Positions 34,212-42,639 of a DNA stretch of 64,000 nt are shown one piece after another. The stretch is from Streptomyces netropsis. Its GTDB lineage: Bacteria; Actinomycetota; Actinomycetes; Streptomycetales; Streptomycetaceae. The stretch is from positions 349,432 to 413,431 of the forward strand of contig NZ_JACHJG010000007.1 of assembly GCF_014203545.1 (NCBI RefSeq). Direction: 5' to 3'. A model generated the notes under the pieces. That model ran no database searches, was not told the DNA's origin, and was given only the letters and a program-made list of their open reading frames with translations. The translations under genes and the position numbers were made by a program. Numbering within the stretch: the first letter of the stretch is position 1; each line of letters begins with the position of its first letter.

Positions 34212-35134
34212 CCGTCACGACCGTCCGCACCGAGCCCGAGGCGACGGACACCACGGCCCCGCCGCTCACGGAGTACGGCACCGGCCTGCTCCGCACGACC
34301 GTGCACCCGTTGCCCGACGGCACCTACGAGTGGCGCCGGGCCCCGGGACCGCTCGCCCCCGCCCCCTTCGTCCGGCTGTCCCCAGAGGCCGTCGCCCGCC
34401 TCGCGGACGCGGCCGGGCGCCCGGCGCCGGGCGGGGTCCTCCTCGCCCCGGCCCGCCCGGACGGCGAGGCCCGGACCTACCGCGTCGCCGGCGGCGAGTC
34501 CGTGGCGTTCGTCCTGCTCACCTCCGGTGTCACAGCCGCCCTGCACGATTCGCTGCGCGGCCTGGGCGGTGCTCTGCGGGCCCTCCACGACACACCCCTC
34601 GACGAGCTGCCGGCCGGTCGCCGCTCCCGCGGTCTGGACCGGCTCGTCAGCTGGCTCGACGGCCACACGCCGAGCCCGCGCGCGGCCCACGCCCAGGCGC
34701 AGGTCCGCCGGGCGCTGGGCCCCGGGCGCTGGGCGCGGGTGCGCGCCTGGGCCGAGGAGGTCACGTCCGACGACCGGGTCGTGTTCGCGCACGGCGCGGC
34801 GGGCCTCGGCTCCCTGGTCATCGGCGGGCCGCCCGGCACCGCCGCGCTGCTGACCGGCGAGGACGTGTGTGCCGCCCCCTGGTACGTGGACCTCGGCTGG
34901 GTCGTCGGCGAGCTCGTGGAGCTCAAGTGGCAGCTCGGCGGCGACCCGGCCACCTGGCAGTCGCTCATCGACGCGCTCTTCGAGGGCTACGGGCGCGATC
35001 TCGGCACCGAATGGCGGAAGCTGGCGGCGCTGCGCGTGCTGCTGCACGTCCACGACATCGCGGCCTATCTCGACGACCACCAGGGCGGGTTCGACCACTA
35101 CTCCTCGTTCCTGAAGTTCCTGACCGACCTGTAA
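34208..35134 (+). CDS. Degenerate APH-like protein, candidate class V cyclase (LanX-type)
   Basis: 308 residues. The C-terminal half keeps the APH layout: VVFAHGAAGLGSLVIGG, then TGEDVCAAPWYVDLGWVVGELVELKWQ. However, the catalytic Asp is missing (His195-Gly-Ala197 instead of H-x-D) and the metal site reads TGED, so it is a pseudokinase. Class V systems need a third core protein, LanX, thought to be the cyclase; position and size fit. No Zn-type cyclase motif is visible. GTG start overlaps the HFCD stop. Confidence 0.72.
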   Translation: MTVTTVRTEPEATDTTAPPLTEYGTGLLRTTVHPLPDGTYEWRRAPGPLAPAPFVRLSPEAVARLADAAGRPAPGGVLLAPARPDGEARTYRVAGGESVAFVLLTSGVTAALHDSLRGLGGALRALHDTPLDELPAGRRSRGLDRLVSWLDGHTPSPRAAHAQAQVRRALGPGRWARVRAWAEEVTSDDRVVFAHGAAGLGSLVIGGPPGTAALLTGEDVCAAPWYVDLGWVVGELVELKWQLGGDPATWQSLIDALFEGYGRDLGTEWRKLAALRVLLHVHDIAAYLDDHQGGFDHYSSFLKFLTDL

Positions 35135-35182
35135 TCCCCCGACCTCGTCACGCCCGACCCCGATGCGGAGGACCTCTCCACC

Positions 35183-37735
35183 ATGACGGAAAGCCGCGGA
35201 CACTCCGCGCTGTGCCGATTCACGCTGCCCAACGGTCTGCGTGTCCTTCTCGAGCCGCAGCCCGGAGTGCCGCGCGCTGCCGTCTCCGTGCACTACGGGG
35301 TGGGTTTCCGCTCCGAGCCGCCGGGCCGCGAGGGATTCGCCCACCTCTTCGAGCACTTGATGTTCCGCGGCAGCGCGAGCCTGCCCGACGGGCGCTTCTA
35401 CGACCACGTGCACCGCCTCGGCGGCCAGGCCAACGGCACCACCCACCAGGAGTACACCGACTACTACCAGGTCGCCCCGGCCTCCGCCCTGGAGCAGGCG
35501 CTGTTCGCCGAGGCCGACCGGATGCGCGCGCCGACCTTCACCCCCGAGGCGCTCGCCGAGCAGCTCGACGGGGTCGCGGAGGAGATCCACCAGGCCGTGG
35601 CCGGGCGCCCGTACGGCGGTTTCCCCTGGCCCCTGCTGCCGGGGGTCCTCTTCCGTTCCTTCGCCAACGCCCATGACGGGTACGGCGACGCGGAACGGCT
35701 GCGGCAGACCACCCCGGCGGACTGCGTCGAGTTCTTCGACGCGTACTACGCCCCCGGGAACGCGGTGCTGACCGTGGTCGGTTCGGTCGACCCCGTGCAC
35801 ACGCGGGCCCTGATCGAGCGGCACTTCGGTGACATCCCCGCCCGGCCCGTCGCGCCCGTCCCCTCCCTCCACGAGCCGCTGCCGACCGCCGACCGCTGGG
35901 CCACGTGCACCGAGCCGGGCGTGCCGGGCACGGCCCTGGCCCTGGGCTACCGCCTCCCCGACCCCGAGCAGGACCTGCCCGGCTATCTGGCGCACACGGT
36001 GCTGGCCCGGCTGATGAGCCGGCACGGCGGCGCGGCGCTGCGACTGCCCGCCGTCAGCGCCGGCTGCGGCTTCTTCGGCCCGCTGGACGCCAAGGACCCC
36101 GACGCGCTGGTCGTCACGGCCGTCCTGCCCGCCGGCACCCGGCCCGAGGACGCCGTCCGGGCCGTCGGCGAGCAGTGGGCGGCCTGGGCCGCCGACCCGG
36201 GCCTGCCCGACGCGGTCGCCCGTACCGCTTCGGCCCTCGTCTCCGAGCACCACCGCGCCCACGCCGACATCCAGACCAGGTCCCGCGCGCTGGGCCGGCT
36301 GGAGATCCTCTTCGGCCGAGCCGAACTCCTGGACGAACTACCGGTCCTGCTCGCTGGACTGGATCCCCGACGGGTCGCCGAGGCGGCCCGTTCGCTGTCT
36401 TCCGCGCCGAAGGCCGTGCTGGTCATGGAGCCCGGTGAGGTCCGTACCCGGCCCCGGCGTACCGAGGCCGAGCCCGCCGCCCGCCCGGCGGCGGCGGTTC
36501 GTGCCCCCGGCGCGACGGAAGGCCCTCGCCCCGTGCCCGGCCCCGGCCCCCAGCCGGCGCCCGCCCACGCCGGGCTGCGCGACACCGTCATCCCGGGCGG
36601 CCTGCGGGTCGTCGCGGTGGCCGACCGACGGGCCCCCTTGGTGGAGCTGCGCCTGCGGCTGCCGCTGGGCGTGCAGGGCTGGAGCCGCCCCGGGCAGAGC
36701 GCCGCGCTGCTGCGCGCGCTCGCCGCGCACTCCCGTGCGGCGGTCCGGGCGGCCGGGCTCGGCGGCAGCTTCGAGCTGTCCACGGACGGCGAGTGGGCGG
36801 ACGTCACCGGCTACGTCCCCGCCACCGGCATCGAGAGCTGGCTGGAACTCCTCGTCGAGGTCCTCACCGGGGCCCGCGGCGTGCCGTCCTGGCCCGCCGC
36901 TGTGGTGCGCACCCCGGACGAGGCACTGGACGACGCGGTGCGGTCCCGGTGGCTCGACGCGCGCTTCCGTTCCGGTCAACTGGCCTCGGATGCCGCCTTC
37001 TTGACCCCGGCTGGCGGCTCGCTGGTGGCCGTCGGGGACTTCGATCCCGAAGGGTTCGCCGACATCGTGGCCCGGGCGCTCTCCTCCTGGCAGGGCGGTT
37101 TCGAGCACCTGTCCGACGTCGCGTGGCCGGCCCGCTCCGACGCCTCGTCGAGGCCGGGGGAGCCGCTGGTCCTGCGGGACGCCCGGCAGACGGACGTCCA
37201 GCTGATCGTGGGCACGGTCGAATCCGCGGGGGCGGGTGAGGAAGCCGCGCGCTTCCTCGCGACGGCCGTGTTCGGCGGTTGGTTCCGTGCCCGTCTCGCG
37301 GACCGCTTCGCGCACCGCACGGCCGCGGGCTTCGAGCTGTACGCGGGCCGGGACACCGTCGTCGGCACACCGCGTGCCTACGTCCGGGGGAGGGTTCCCG
37401 TGGGCCTGGAGGAAGAGGCGCTCTCCGGTATCCACGCGGAGCTGGTCAGGCTGGCCGAGGTGCCCGTCGGGGCAGCCGAGTTGGACCCGGCGCGCGACTT
37501 CTGCGCCGCGCAGTTGCTGGGGGCCTTCGACTCTCCCGAGGCCCACGCCGATCTGTTGCGGCGGGCCGTCGGGGCGGGTGGGGATCCGCTGGAGCTGTTC
37601 GGTCTTTCCGAGCGGCTGCGGACCGTGTCGGCAGACGAGGTCGCGAAGGCGGCGGTCGAGCTCTTCCCGGTGGGCGCTTTCGGCGCGGCCGGGGAGTCCG
37701 TCGGCGGGCCGTCCGTCGTGCTGGTCCGGCCGTGA
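35183..37735 (+). CDS. M16-family zinc protease with two fused domains (leader peptidase candidate)
   Basis: 850 residues, two M16 domains in one chain. The first (about 1-430) carries the inverted zinc motif HLFEH (His54, Glu57, His58) and a distant Glu near 133 (VAEEIHQ), so it is active. The second (about 460-840) has no H-x-x-E-H and is the partner domain; a Pro/Ala-rich linker joins them. Pristinin-type clusters also carry M16 proteases. It probably removes the leader or trims it. GGAGGACC lies before the ATG. Last gene of the rightward cluster. Confidence 0.88.
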   Translation: MTESRGHSALCRFTLPNGLRVLLEPQPGVPRAAVSVHYGVGFRSEPPGREGFAHLFEHLMFRGSASLPDGRFYDHVHRLGGQANGTTHQEYTDYYQVAPASALEQALFAEADRMRAPTFTPEALAEQLDGVAEEIHQAVAGRPYGGFPWPLLPGVLFRSFANAHDGYGDAERLRQTTPADCVEFFDAYYAPGNAVLTVVGSVDPVHTRALIERHFGDIPARPVAPVPSLHEPLPTADRWATCTEPGVPGTALALGYRLPDPEQDLPGYLAHTVLARLMSRHGGAALRLPAVSAGCGFFGPLDAKDPDALVVTAVLPAGTRPEDAVRAVGEQWAAWAADPGLPDAVARTASALVSEHHRAHADIQTRSRALGRLEILFGRAELLDELPVLLAGLDPRRVAEAARSLSSAPKAVLVMEPGEVRTRPRRTEAEPAARPAAAVRAPGATEGPRPVPGPGPQPAPAHAGLRDTVIPGGLRVVAVADRRAPLVELRLRLPLGVQGWSRPGQSAALLRALAAHSRAAVRAAGLGGSFELSTDGEWADVTGYVPATGIESWLELLVEVLTGARGVPSWPAAVVRTPDEALDDAVRSRWLDARFRSGQLASDAAFLTPAGGSLVAVGDFDPEGFADIVARALSSWQGGFEHLSDVAWPARSDASSRPGEPLVLRDARQTDVQLIVGTVESAGAGEEAARFLATAVFGGWFRARLADRFAHRTAAGFELYAGRDTVVGTPRAYVRGRVPVGLEEEALSGIHAELVRLAEVPVGAAELDPARDFCAAQLLGAFDSPEAHADLLRRAVGAGGDPLELFGLSERLRTVSADEVAKAAVELFPVGAFGAAGESVGGPSVVLVRP

Positions 37736-37794
37736 CGGGCGCGGGGTCCGTCCGGGCGGGGCCTGCGGGGCCCGGGTGGGTGGGGTCGGCCGGG

Positions 37795-38100
37795 TCAGAG
37801 CCCGGCGCCCGCGGCCCCACCGGCCAGGTCCGCGATCCGCCGCAGTTCGGCGAGGTGTCCGGCCAGGGCCTCGCGGCCGGCCGGGGTGAGGGAAAGCCAG
37901 GTGTGCGTACGGGACTTCAGCGGGGCCTTCTTGACCGCCACGTACCCGGCGGTCTGAAGTACCTTGACCTGCTTGCTGAGTACGGAGTCGCTCACCCCGA
38001 GGGTGTCCCTGACCACCGAGAACTCGAGTGCGTCGACGGATGCCAGACTCGCGCAGATCTGCAGGCGGTTGGTCGGGTGGATGATCTCGTCGAATGCCAT
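37795..38100 (-). CDS. Winged-helix transcriptional regulator (MarR/ArsR-like, 101 aa)
   Basis: 101 residues, start MAFDEIIHPTNRLQICASLAS. A single winged helix with recognition region VRDTLGVSDSVLSKQVKVLQTAGYVAVKK and a wing KSRTHTWLSLTPAGREAL; family of small regulators often paired with a membrane protein gene. It lies 5 bp after the membrane protein on the same strand, so both come from the promoter at 38.57-38.61 kb, whose 13-bp inverted repeat is the likely operator. Convergent with the M16 gene; it may or may not control the lanthipeptide cluster. Confidence 0.85.
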   Translation of the reverse strand: MAFDEIIHPTNRLQICASLASVDALEFSVVRDTLGVSDSVLSKQVKVLQTAGYVAVKKAPLKSRTHTWLSLTPAGREALAGHLAELRRIADLAGGAAGAGL

Positions 38101-38105
38101 GGCGG

Positions 38106-38573
38106 TCAGACCCCGGCCCGTACGTCCTGGGTCAGCGCGTCGTCGGCCCGACGGCTCACGGTGGCGGTGAGGACGAAGGCGAGCACCCCGGCGACGCTCA
38201 TCGACCCGTGCAGGTCGAAGCCGATCTGGAGCACCAGCCCGGCCGCGGCGAGGACGCCGAGCAGCAGCAGGTAGAAGCCGTAAAGCCCGCGTGCGCCAGG
38301 GGTGTTCAGCGGATTGGCGATCGCGACGCCCCGGGAGCGGGCCGCGGCCCAGGCCAGTGCGGGCGGGGCGAGGACGGCGCCGACGATCAGCCCGGAGGGC
38401 ATCATGCTGCCGCCCACGTCGATCGAGGTGAAGGCGAGAGCGACGGACGCACCGAGGCCGGCGTGGTACCACCAGGGGCTCTTGACGCGGCCCGCGACCC
38501 GGGCGCGGGTGGCGGTGACGCTGTCGAGGGCGGCTTGGGCGGCGGTCGCGGAGTACGTCTTGTCGTTTTCCAT
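38106..38573 (-). CDS. Small integral membrane protein paired with a winged-helix regulator
   Basis: 155 residues, a soluble N-terminus (MENDKTYSATAAQAALDSVT) then four hydrophobic segments (ASVALAFTSIDVGGSMMP, GLIVGAVLAPPALAWAAA, GFYLLLLGVLAAAGLVLQI, VAGVLAFVLTATV). No named family recognised; such proteins commonly precede small winged-helix regulators in actinomycetes. The start codon lies 7 nt after a TACGCT -10 box, so the transcript is probably leaderless. Confidence 0.78.
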   Translation of the reverse strand: MENDKTYSATAAQAALDSVTATRARVAGRVKSPWWYHAGLGASVALAFTSIDVGGSMMPSGLIVGAVLAPPALAWAAARSRGVAIANPLNTPGARGLYGFYLLLLGVLAAAGLVLQIGFDLHGSMSVAGVLAFVLTATVSRRADDALTQDVRAGV

Positions 38574-38609
38574 GATGGAAAGCGTAGCGGCGACTTTCCA
38601 TCATGGCAA
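38570..38609 (-). promoter_or_regulatory. Promoter with 13-bp perfect inverted repeat operator
   Basis: On the minus strand TTGCCA (38604-38609), a 17-bp spacer, TACGCT (38581-38586), then 7 nt to the ATG at 38573. Over this lies a perfect inverted repeat: CCATGATGGAAAG (38570-38582) and its complement (38594-38606), 11 bp apart, covering the -35/spacer edge and the start point. Binding here would block polymerase. The winged-helix regulator encoded 0.5 kb downstream is the natural ligand, giving autorepression. Confidence 0.75.
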
Positions 38610-38669
38610 GTGCATGGACGGTGTCGCTTGAGAAGCCATAGTGAGAACGTCACAAGGGAGTTGAGCGAG

Positions 38670-38927
38670 ATGAATGACCGTCATGACCCGCAGGTGGTGG
38701 TCACCGCGGTCCGCCACGATCCCGGTGCGGCTCCGGGCCAGACCACGGTGATCAGGGTGCTGAGCATGCTGCCCGCCCACTGGGTGTGCGCACCGGTGGC
38801 GGACCAGGACGGGTTCGAGCTGCACGTCCGGTTTCAGGGCGCGGCGGAGGACGCCGAGGCCGTCAGCGCGCACGTGGCGCGTGTCTTCCAGGATCCGGCG
38901 CTGCGCGGTTGGCGCCGGGCGGGCTGA
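38670..38927 (+). CDS. Small protein of unknown function (85 aa)
   Basis: MNDRHDPQVVVTAVRHDPGA, then TTVIRVLSMLPAHWVCAPVADQDGFELHVRFQGAAEDAEAVSAHVARVFQDPAL. It looks like a small alpha/beta domain with one Cys and conserved-looking hydrophobic pattern; codon use is normal for the window. GGGAG precedes the ATG by 10 nt. No family recognised. Divergent from the membrane protein/regulator pair. Confidence 0.6.
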   Translation: MNDRHDPQVVVTAVRHDPGAAPGQTTVIRVLSMLPAHWVCAPVADQDGFELHVRFQGAAEDAEAVSAHVARVFQDPALRGWRRAG

Positions 38928-39096
38928 GCGGCGTGGCCGGTGTGCGGCGGCGCGGGTTCGCGCGAAGACGGGGGAGCGGCGAAGGCCTGCCGCCCCGGAC
39001 GGCGCGGCCCACCGGGAGGGGGCACGGGCCGGCCGGGCCGGAACGCGGGACGGCCGGACCCGGAGGCCGGGCCCGGCACCGTCGGGACGGGGCGCG

Positions 39097-40095
39097 TCAG
39101 ATCCAGCCCCGCTCGCGGGCCAGCAGCGCCGCGTGCGGCCGGCTGGTCGCATCGAGGATCTTCAACAGGTCGGCCACGTGCCGACGGTAGGTCCGCACGG
39201 AGATCCCCAGGTCGCGGGCGCCGATCTCGTCCTTGCCGACCTTGCACATCGATTCGAGCACCTGCCGCTCGATCTCCGAGAGCCCGCCCTCGCCGTCGCC
39301 CGTCACATCGCCGTCGACCAGCGCGGCGAGATCCGTCGCCTCGTTCCAGATCTTCTCGAAGAGCGCCAGGATGTTGGCGACCAGGCCCTCCTCCTGGGCG
39401 ACCAGCGCGCCGCGTGAGGTGTCCGCCGGGTCGACGGGGACCAGCGCCGTGCGCCGGTCGTAGACGAGGATCCGCTCGGAGATGTCGTCCGCCACCCTGA
39501 TCAGGGCCCCCTGCGCGGTGAGTTCGAGGAGATAGCGGACGGTCAGCGGGTCGGTGAGCGCCTCCTTCAGCACGACGTTGCGCACCCGGACACCGCGTCG
39601 GAGACATCGCCGGTCGAGCGGCCGGGCGTGCTCGATGTTCGCGGGGGTGAGCGCGGCGTACGGCTCGACCGACAGGATCTCCTCCCGCGCGAAGAACGCG
39701 AGGTCGTCGATGCGGTCGCGGATCTCGGCGACGTTCTCCATCCGCTCCACCCCTTGCGGGGGCAGCGTTCTGGCGCCCTGTTCCGCACGCAGGTCCGCGA
39801 TCACGGTCCGGGACCGGGTGACTTCCTGGAGCTGGCGGTACAGCTCCGCCATCCGCACCTCGGTGAGCCGGTCCACGGCCACTTCCGGGTCGGCGGGGGC
39901 GACGGTTCCGCGTTCCGTGCGGCGCAGCACGCCGAGCTCGGAGAGCCGGGTCACGGCCTCGTGGGCCTGGTCCTGCTCGACGTGGAGACGTAGATGGATG
40001 TCGTCGGGTGCCGTATCAGGATTGCGTAGGAAATGTCGGTAAAGACTTTCCTCCATTGCCGTGATCCCGAATACGGCCAGACTGGTGCCGCACAT
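39097..40095 (-). CDS. LuxR-type regulator with N-terminal TrmB-like winged helix
   Basis: 332 residues. N-terminal MCGTSLAVFGITAMEESLYR and a winged helix (DIHLRLHVEQDQAHEAVTRLSELGVLRRTERG), a middle domain of about 180 residues similar to the PLD-like/TrmB effector part, and a C-terminal helix-turn-helix (LSEIERQVLESMCKVGKDEIGARDLGISVRTYRRHVADLLKILDA). This arrangement is common in Streptomyces gene clusters, so it is a candidate pathway regulator of the lanthipeptide genes. No receiver domain. Confidence 0.83.
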   Translation of the reverse strand: MCGTSLAVFGITAMEESLYRHFLRNPDTAPDDIHLRLHVEQDQAHEAVTRLSELGVLRRTERGTVAPADPEVAVDRLTEVRMAELYRQLQEVTRSRTVIADLRAEQGARTLPPQGVERMENVAEIRDRIDDLAFFAREEILSVEPYAALTPANIEHARPLDRRCLRRGVRVRNVVLKEALTDPLTVRYLLELTAQGALIRVADDISERILVYDRRTALVPVDPADTSRGALVAQEEGLVANILALFEKIWNEATDLAALVDGDVTGDGEGGLSEIERQVLESMCKVGKDEIGARDLGISVRTYRRHVADLLKILDATSRPHAALLARERGWI

Positions 40096-40387
40096 GTCCG
40101 CCCTCCCCCTTGTTCAGCATCGTGCGCGCGGGTCAGGCGGGCACGACAGGAGTAACCGCTGGTTCCGGTCACTTCAAGGATGGTAATGCCGGGGCAAAGC
40201 CCCAGGTCAGAGGCAGAAGTACGGTTGTGACGCGGTTGTGACGCATGATCATTCAGCCAATTGTGGATACGCGTCGCGCCGGACGTTGATCGGCGGTTGA
40301 TCGCTCCTTGACGGCTCTGCGCGAGGGTGTGGCCGTCGGCGCGGGCGCACCGGGCTCGCGCGTGGTTCAGCGAAGCAGAGGTACGAA
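40096..40387. promoter_or_regulatory. Divergent regulatory gap with two sets of 11-bp-pitch direct repeats
   Basis: Set 1: CGGTTGTGACG twice in tandem (40222-40232, 40233-40243). Set 2: GTTGATCG at 40285 and 40296, and the weaker CTTGACGG at 40307, again exactly 11 bp apart. Repeats spaced one helical turn apart face the same side of DNA and are typical of activator sites (for example SARP-type). They lie between the LuxR-type gene (leftward) and the CAP protein (rightward). No small ORF is supported. Confidence 0.6.
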
Positions 40388-40900
40388 GTGATCACCCTTC
40401 CGCAGGACTCCCAGGCCCCCGCCGAGCCCTTCACCCACGCCGAGCAGGACGCCGCCCACGGCCCGGTCCGCGTCGGGGCCGCACGGGAAGACGCCGGCGA
40501 CTCGTGCTTGACCGCCGCCGCGGGTGACGCGCAGCTGTGGCAGGAGCGGATCTACGCCTTGGTGAACGACTACCGCACCGCCCGGGGCCTCGCCCCCCTC
40601 CGCCCCGACGACCGGCTCACCGGGGCCGCGACGACGAGCAGCCGGGAGCAGGCCCGCCGGCGGAGCCAGGGCCACTACCTTCCGCTGCGGGCCGAGGCCG
40701 ACCGGCACGGCTACCCGGTCGTCGGCATCGCGGAGAACACGGGCGGTTGCTTCCACGACCCCGAGGAGATCTTCGCGGGCTGGCTCGGCGAGCCCGACCA
40801 CGAGCGGGCGATGCTCAGCCCGAAGTTCACGCACATGGGGGCGGCCCTGACCGTGTCCGACACCCCGTACACGTCCCTGCTCATGGCCGGCACCTTGTGA
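40388..40900 (+). CDS. CAP/SCP-domain protein without evident signal peptide
   Basis: 170 residues. CAP fold: LWQERIYALVNDYRTARGLAPLRPDDRLTGAATTSSREQARR, IAENTGGCFHDPEEIFAGWLGEPDHERAMLSPKFTHMGAAL. CAP proteins are usually secreted, yet here the N-terminus (MITLPQDSQAPAEPFTHAEQ) is polar and no upstream in-frame start adds a signal. Either it is cytoplasmic or exported otherwise. GTG start with GAGG 7 nt before. Preceded by the 11-bp-pitch repeats. Confidence 0.82.
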   Translation: MITLPQDSQAPAEPFTHAEQDAAHGPVRVGAAREDAGDSCLTAAAGDAQLWQERIYALVNDYRTARGLAPLRPDDRLTGAATTSSREQARRRSQGHYLPLRAEADRHGYPVVGIAENTGGCFHDPEEIFAGWLGEPDHERAMLSPKFTHMGAALTVSDTPYTSLLMAGTL

Positions 40901-40945
40901 CGAAAGCCTGACGTGAGCCCGGGGCGACCCGGGTGCGGAAAGCCG

Positions 40946-40982
40946 GAGAGCCGCGCCCCGCGCGAAGCGGGACGCGGCTCTC
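40946..40982. terminator. Bidirectional terminator between CAP gene and pepP
   Basis: GAGAGCCGCG (40946-40955) pairs perfectly with CGCGGCTCTC (40973-40982); an inner CCCGC/GCGGG stem extends it. It lies between the convergent 3' ends of the CAP gene and the aminopeptidase gene. Confidence 0.8.
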
Positions 40983-41005
40983 GGTCGTCCACGAGCCCGG
41001 GGGCG

Positions 41006-42478
41006 TCAGCCCTTGAGGTTCGCCATCCACGCCTCGACGTCGGCGGACGTACGGGGCAGGCCGTCGGAGAGGTTCCGGTTGCCGTCCTCCGTGACGAGGA
41101 TGTCGTCCTCGATCCGGACGCCGATGCCGCGGTACTCCTCGGGCACGGACACGTCGTCGGCCTGGAAGTACAGGCCGGGCTCGACGGTCAGCACCATGCC
41201 GGGCTCCAGGACGCCGTCCACGTAGGTCTCCGTGCGGGCGACCGCGCAGTCGTGGACGTCCAGGCCGAGCATGTGGCCGGTGCCGTGCAGGGTCCAGCGG
41301 CGCTGGAGGCCGAGCTCCAGGACGCGCTCGACCGGGCCCTCGACCAGGCCCCACTCGACGAGCCGCTCCGCGAGGACGCGCTGGGCGGCGTCGTGGAAGT
41401 CGCGGTACTTCGCGCCGGGCTTGACCGCCGCGATGCCGGCCTCCTGGGCCTCGTACACCGCGTCGTAGATCTTGCGCTGGAGGTCGGTGTACGTGCCGTT
41501 GATCGGCAGCGTGCGCGTGACGTCCGCGGTGTAGAGGGTGTGCGTCTCGACACCGGCGTCGAGGAGCAGCAGTTCGCCGGAGCGGACCGGGCCGTCGTTG
41601 CGCACCCAGTGCAGGGTGGTGGCGTGCGGACCGGCGGCGCAGATCGAGCCGTAGCCGATGTCGTTGCCCTCGACCCGGGCGCGCAGGAAGAACGTTCCTT
41701 CGATGTAGCGCTCCGAGGTGGCCTCGGCCTTGTCGAGGACCTTCACGACGTCCTCGAAGCCGCGGACGGTGGAGTCCACCGCCTTCTGCAGCTCTGCTAT
41801 TTCGAAGGCGTCCTTCACGAGCCGCTGCTCGCTGATGAAGACGCGCAGCTCCTCGTCGCGCTCGGCGGTGACCTTGTCGGTCAGGGCCGCCTCGATGCCG
41901 GCGTCGTGGCCGCGGACGCCCCGGACCGGGCCGGTGGCCTCGCGGAGGGCGTCGGCCAGCTCGCGGACGTCCTTGCAGGGCATGCCGTAGAGCTGCTCGG
42001 CCTCGGAGAGGCTGTGGCGGCGGCCGACCCACAGCTCGCCCATGCCGTCGAGCCAGAACTCGCCGTTCTCACGGTCCGAGCGCGGCAGCAGGTACAGCGT
42101 CGCCTCGTGCGCGCTCTGTCCCTCCGGGGCGTTCGTCGGCTCCAGGACCAGCACGCCGTCCTGGGTCTGGTCACCGGTGAGGTACACGTACTCGGTGGAG
42201 GCGCGGAAGCTGTACTCGGTGTCGTTCGAGCGAGTCTTCAGGTTGCCCGCGGGGATCACCAGTCGCTCACCGGGGAAACGCGCGGAGAGGCCCGCGCGAC
42301 GGCGGGCGGTGTCCGGCGCCTGGGCTATCGGCCGCAGATCGCGCAGCTCGGTGTCGGCCCAGCCGGACTTCATGTTCTCGGCAAGCTCGTCGGAGACGGC
42401 CGGATACAGACCGTTCTTCCGCTGCTTGATCGGCTCGTCACCCTCGGGGTTCTCGGGCGCGGGCTGCTGCTCGGTCAC
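41006..42478 (-). CDS. pepP: Xaa-Pro aminopeptidase (aminopeptidase P, M24B)
   Basis: 490 residues. N-terminal AMP_N domain (about 60-200), then the M24 catalytic domain with metal ligands in ELLLLDAGVETHTLYTADVTRTLPI (two Asp), HGTGHMLGLDVHD (His), VLTVEPGLYF (Glu) and IGVRIEDDILV (Glu). It removes N-terminal residues before proline, typically for peptide turnover. GTG start with GGAGGAAT 5 nt before. The hairpin at 40.95 kb ends its transcript. Confidence 0.95.
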   Translation of the reverse strand: MTEQQPAPENPEGDEPIKQRKNGLYPAVSDELAENMKSGWADTELRDLRPIAQAPDTARRRAGLSARFPGERLVIPAGNLKTRSNDTEYSFRASTEYVYLTGDQTQDGVLVLEPTNAPEGQSAHEATLYLLPRSDRENGEFWLDGMGELWVGRRHSLSEAEQLYGMPCKDVRELADALREATGPVRGVRGHDAGIEAALTDKVTAERDEELRVFISEQRLVKDAFEIAELQKAVDSTVRGFEDVVKVLDKAEATSERYIEGTFFLRARVEGNDIGYGSICAAGPHATTLHWVRNDGPVRSGELLLLDAGVETHTLYTADVTRTLPINGTYTDLQRKIYDAVYEAQEAGIAAVKPGAKYRDFHDAAQRVLAERLVEWGLVEGPVERVLELGLQRRWTLHGTGHMLGLDVHDCAVARTETYVDGVLEPGMVLTVEPGLYFQADDVSVPEEYRGIGVRIEDDILVTEDGNRNLSDGLPRTSADVEAWMANLKG

Positions 42479-42639
42479 TGCATTCCTCCTCGGACGGGGC
42501 CGCTACCCATCGTAAGTGCGGAGGAAAGCGGCGGAGAAGGTTACGTCGGAAGGAAGGCCGTACCGACTGTCATATGGATCAGCCGTGCGGTTCGTCGGCG
42601 GGGATCAGCGGTACGGATCAGTGGTTTTCGGACGCCGTC

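Noticed and set aside
40262..40270. Isolated TGTGGATAC resembling a DnaA box
   Set aside because: Single mismatched site without neighbours, unlike the serS-pheA cluster.
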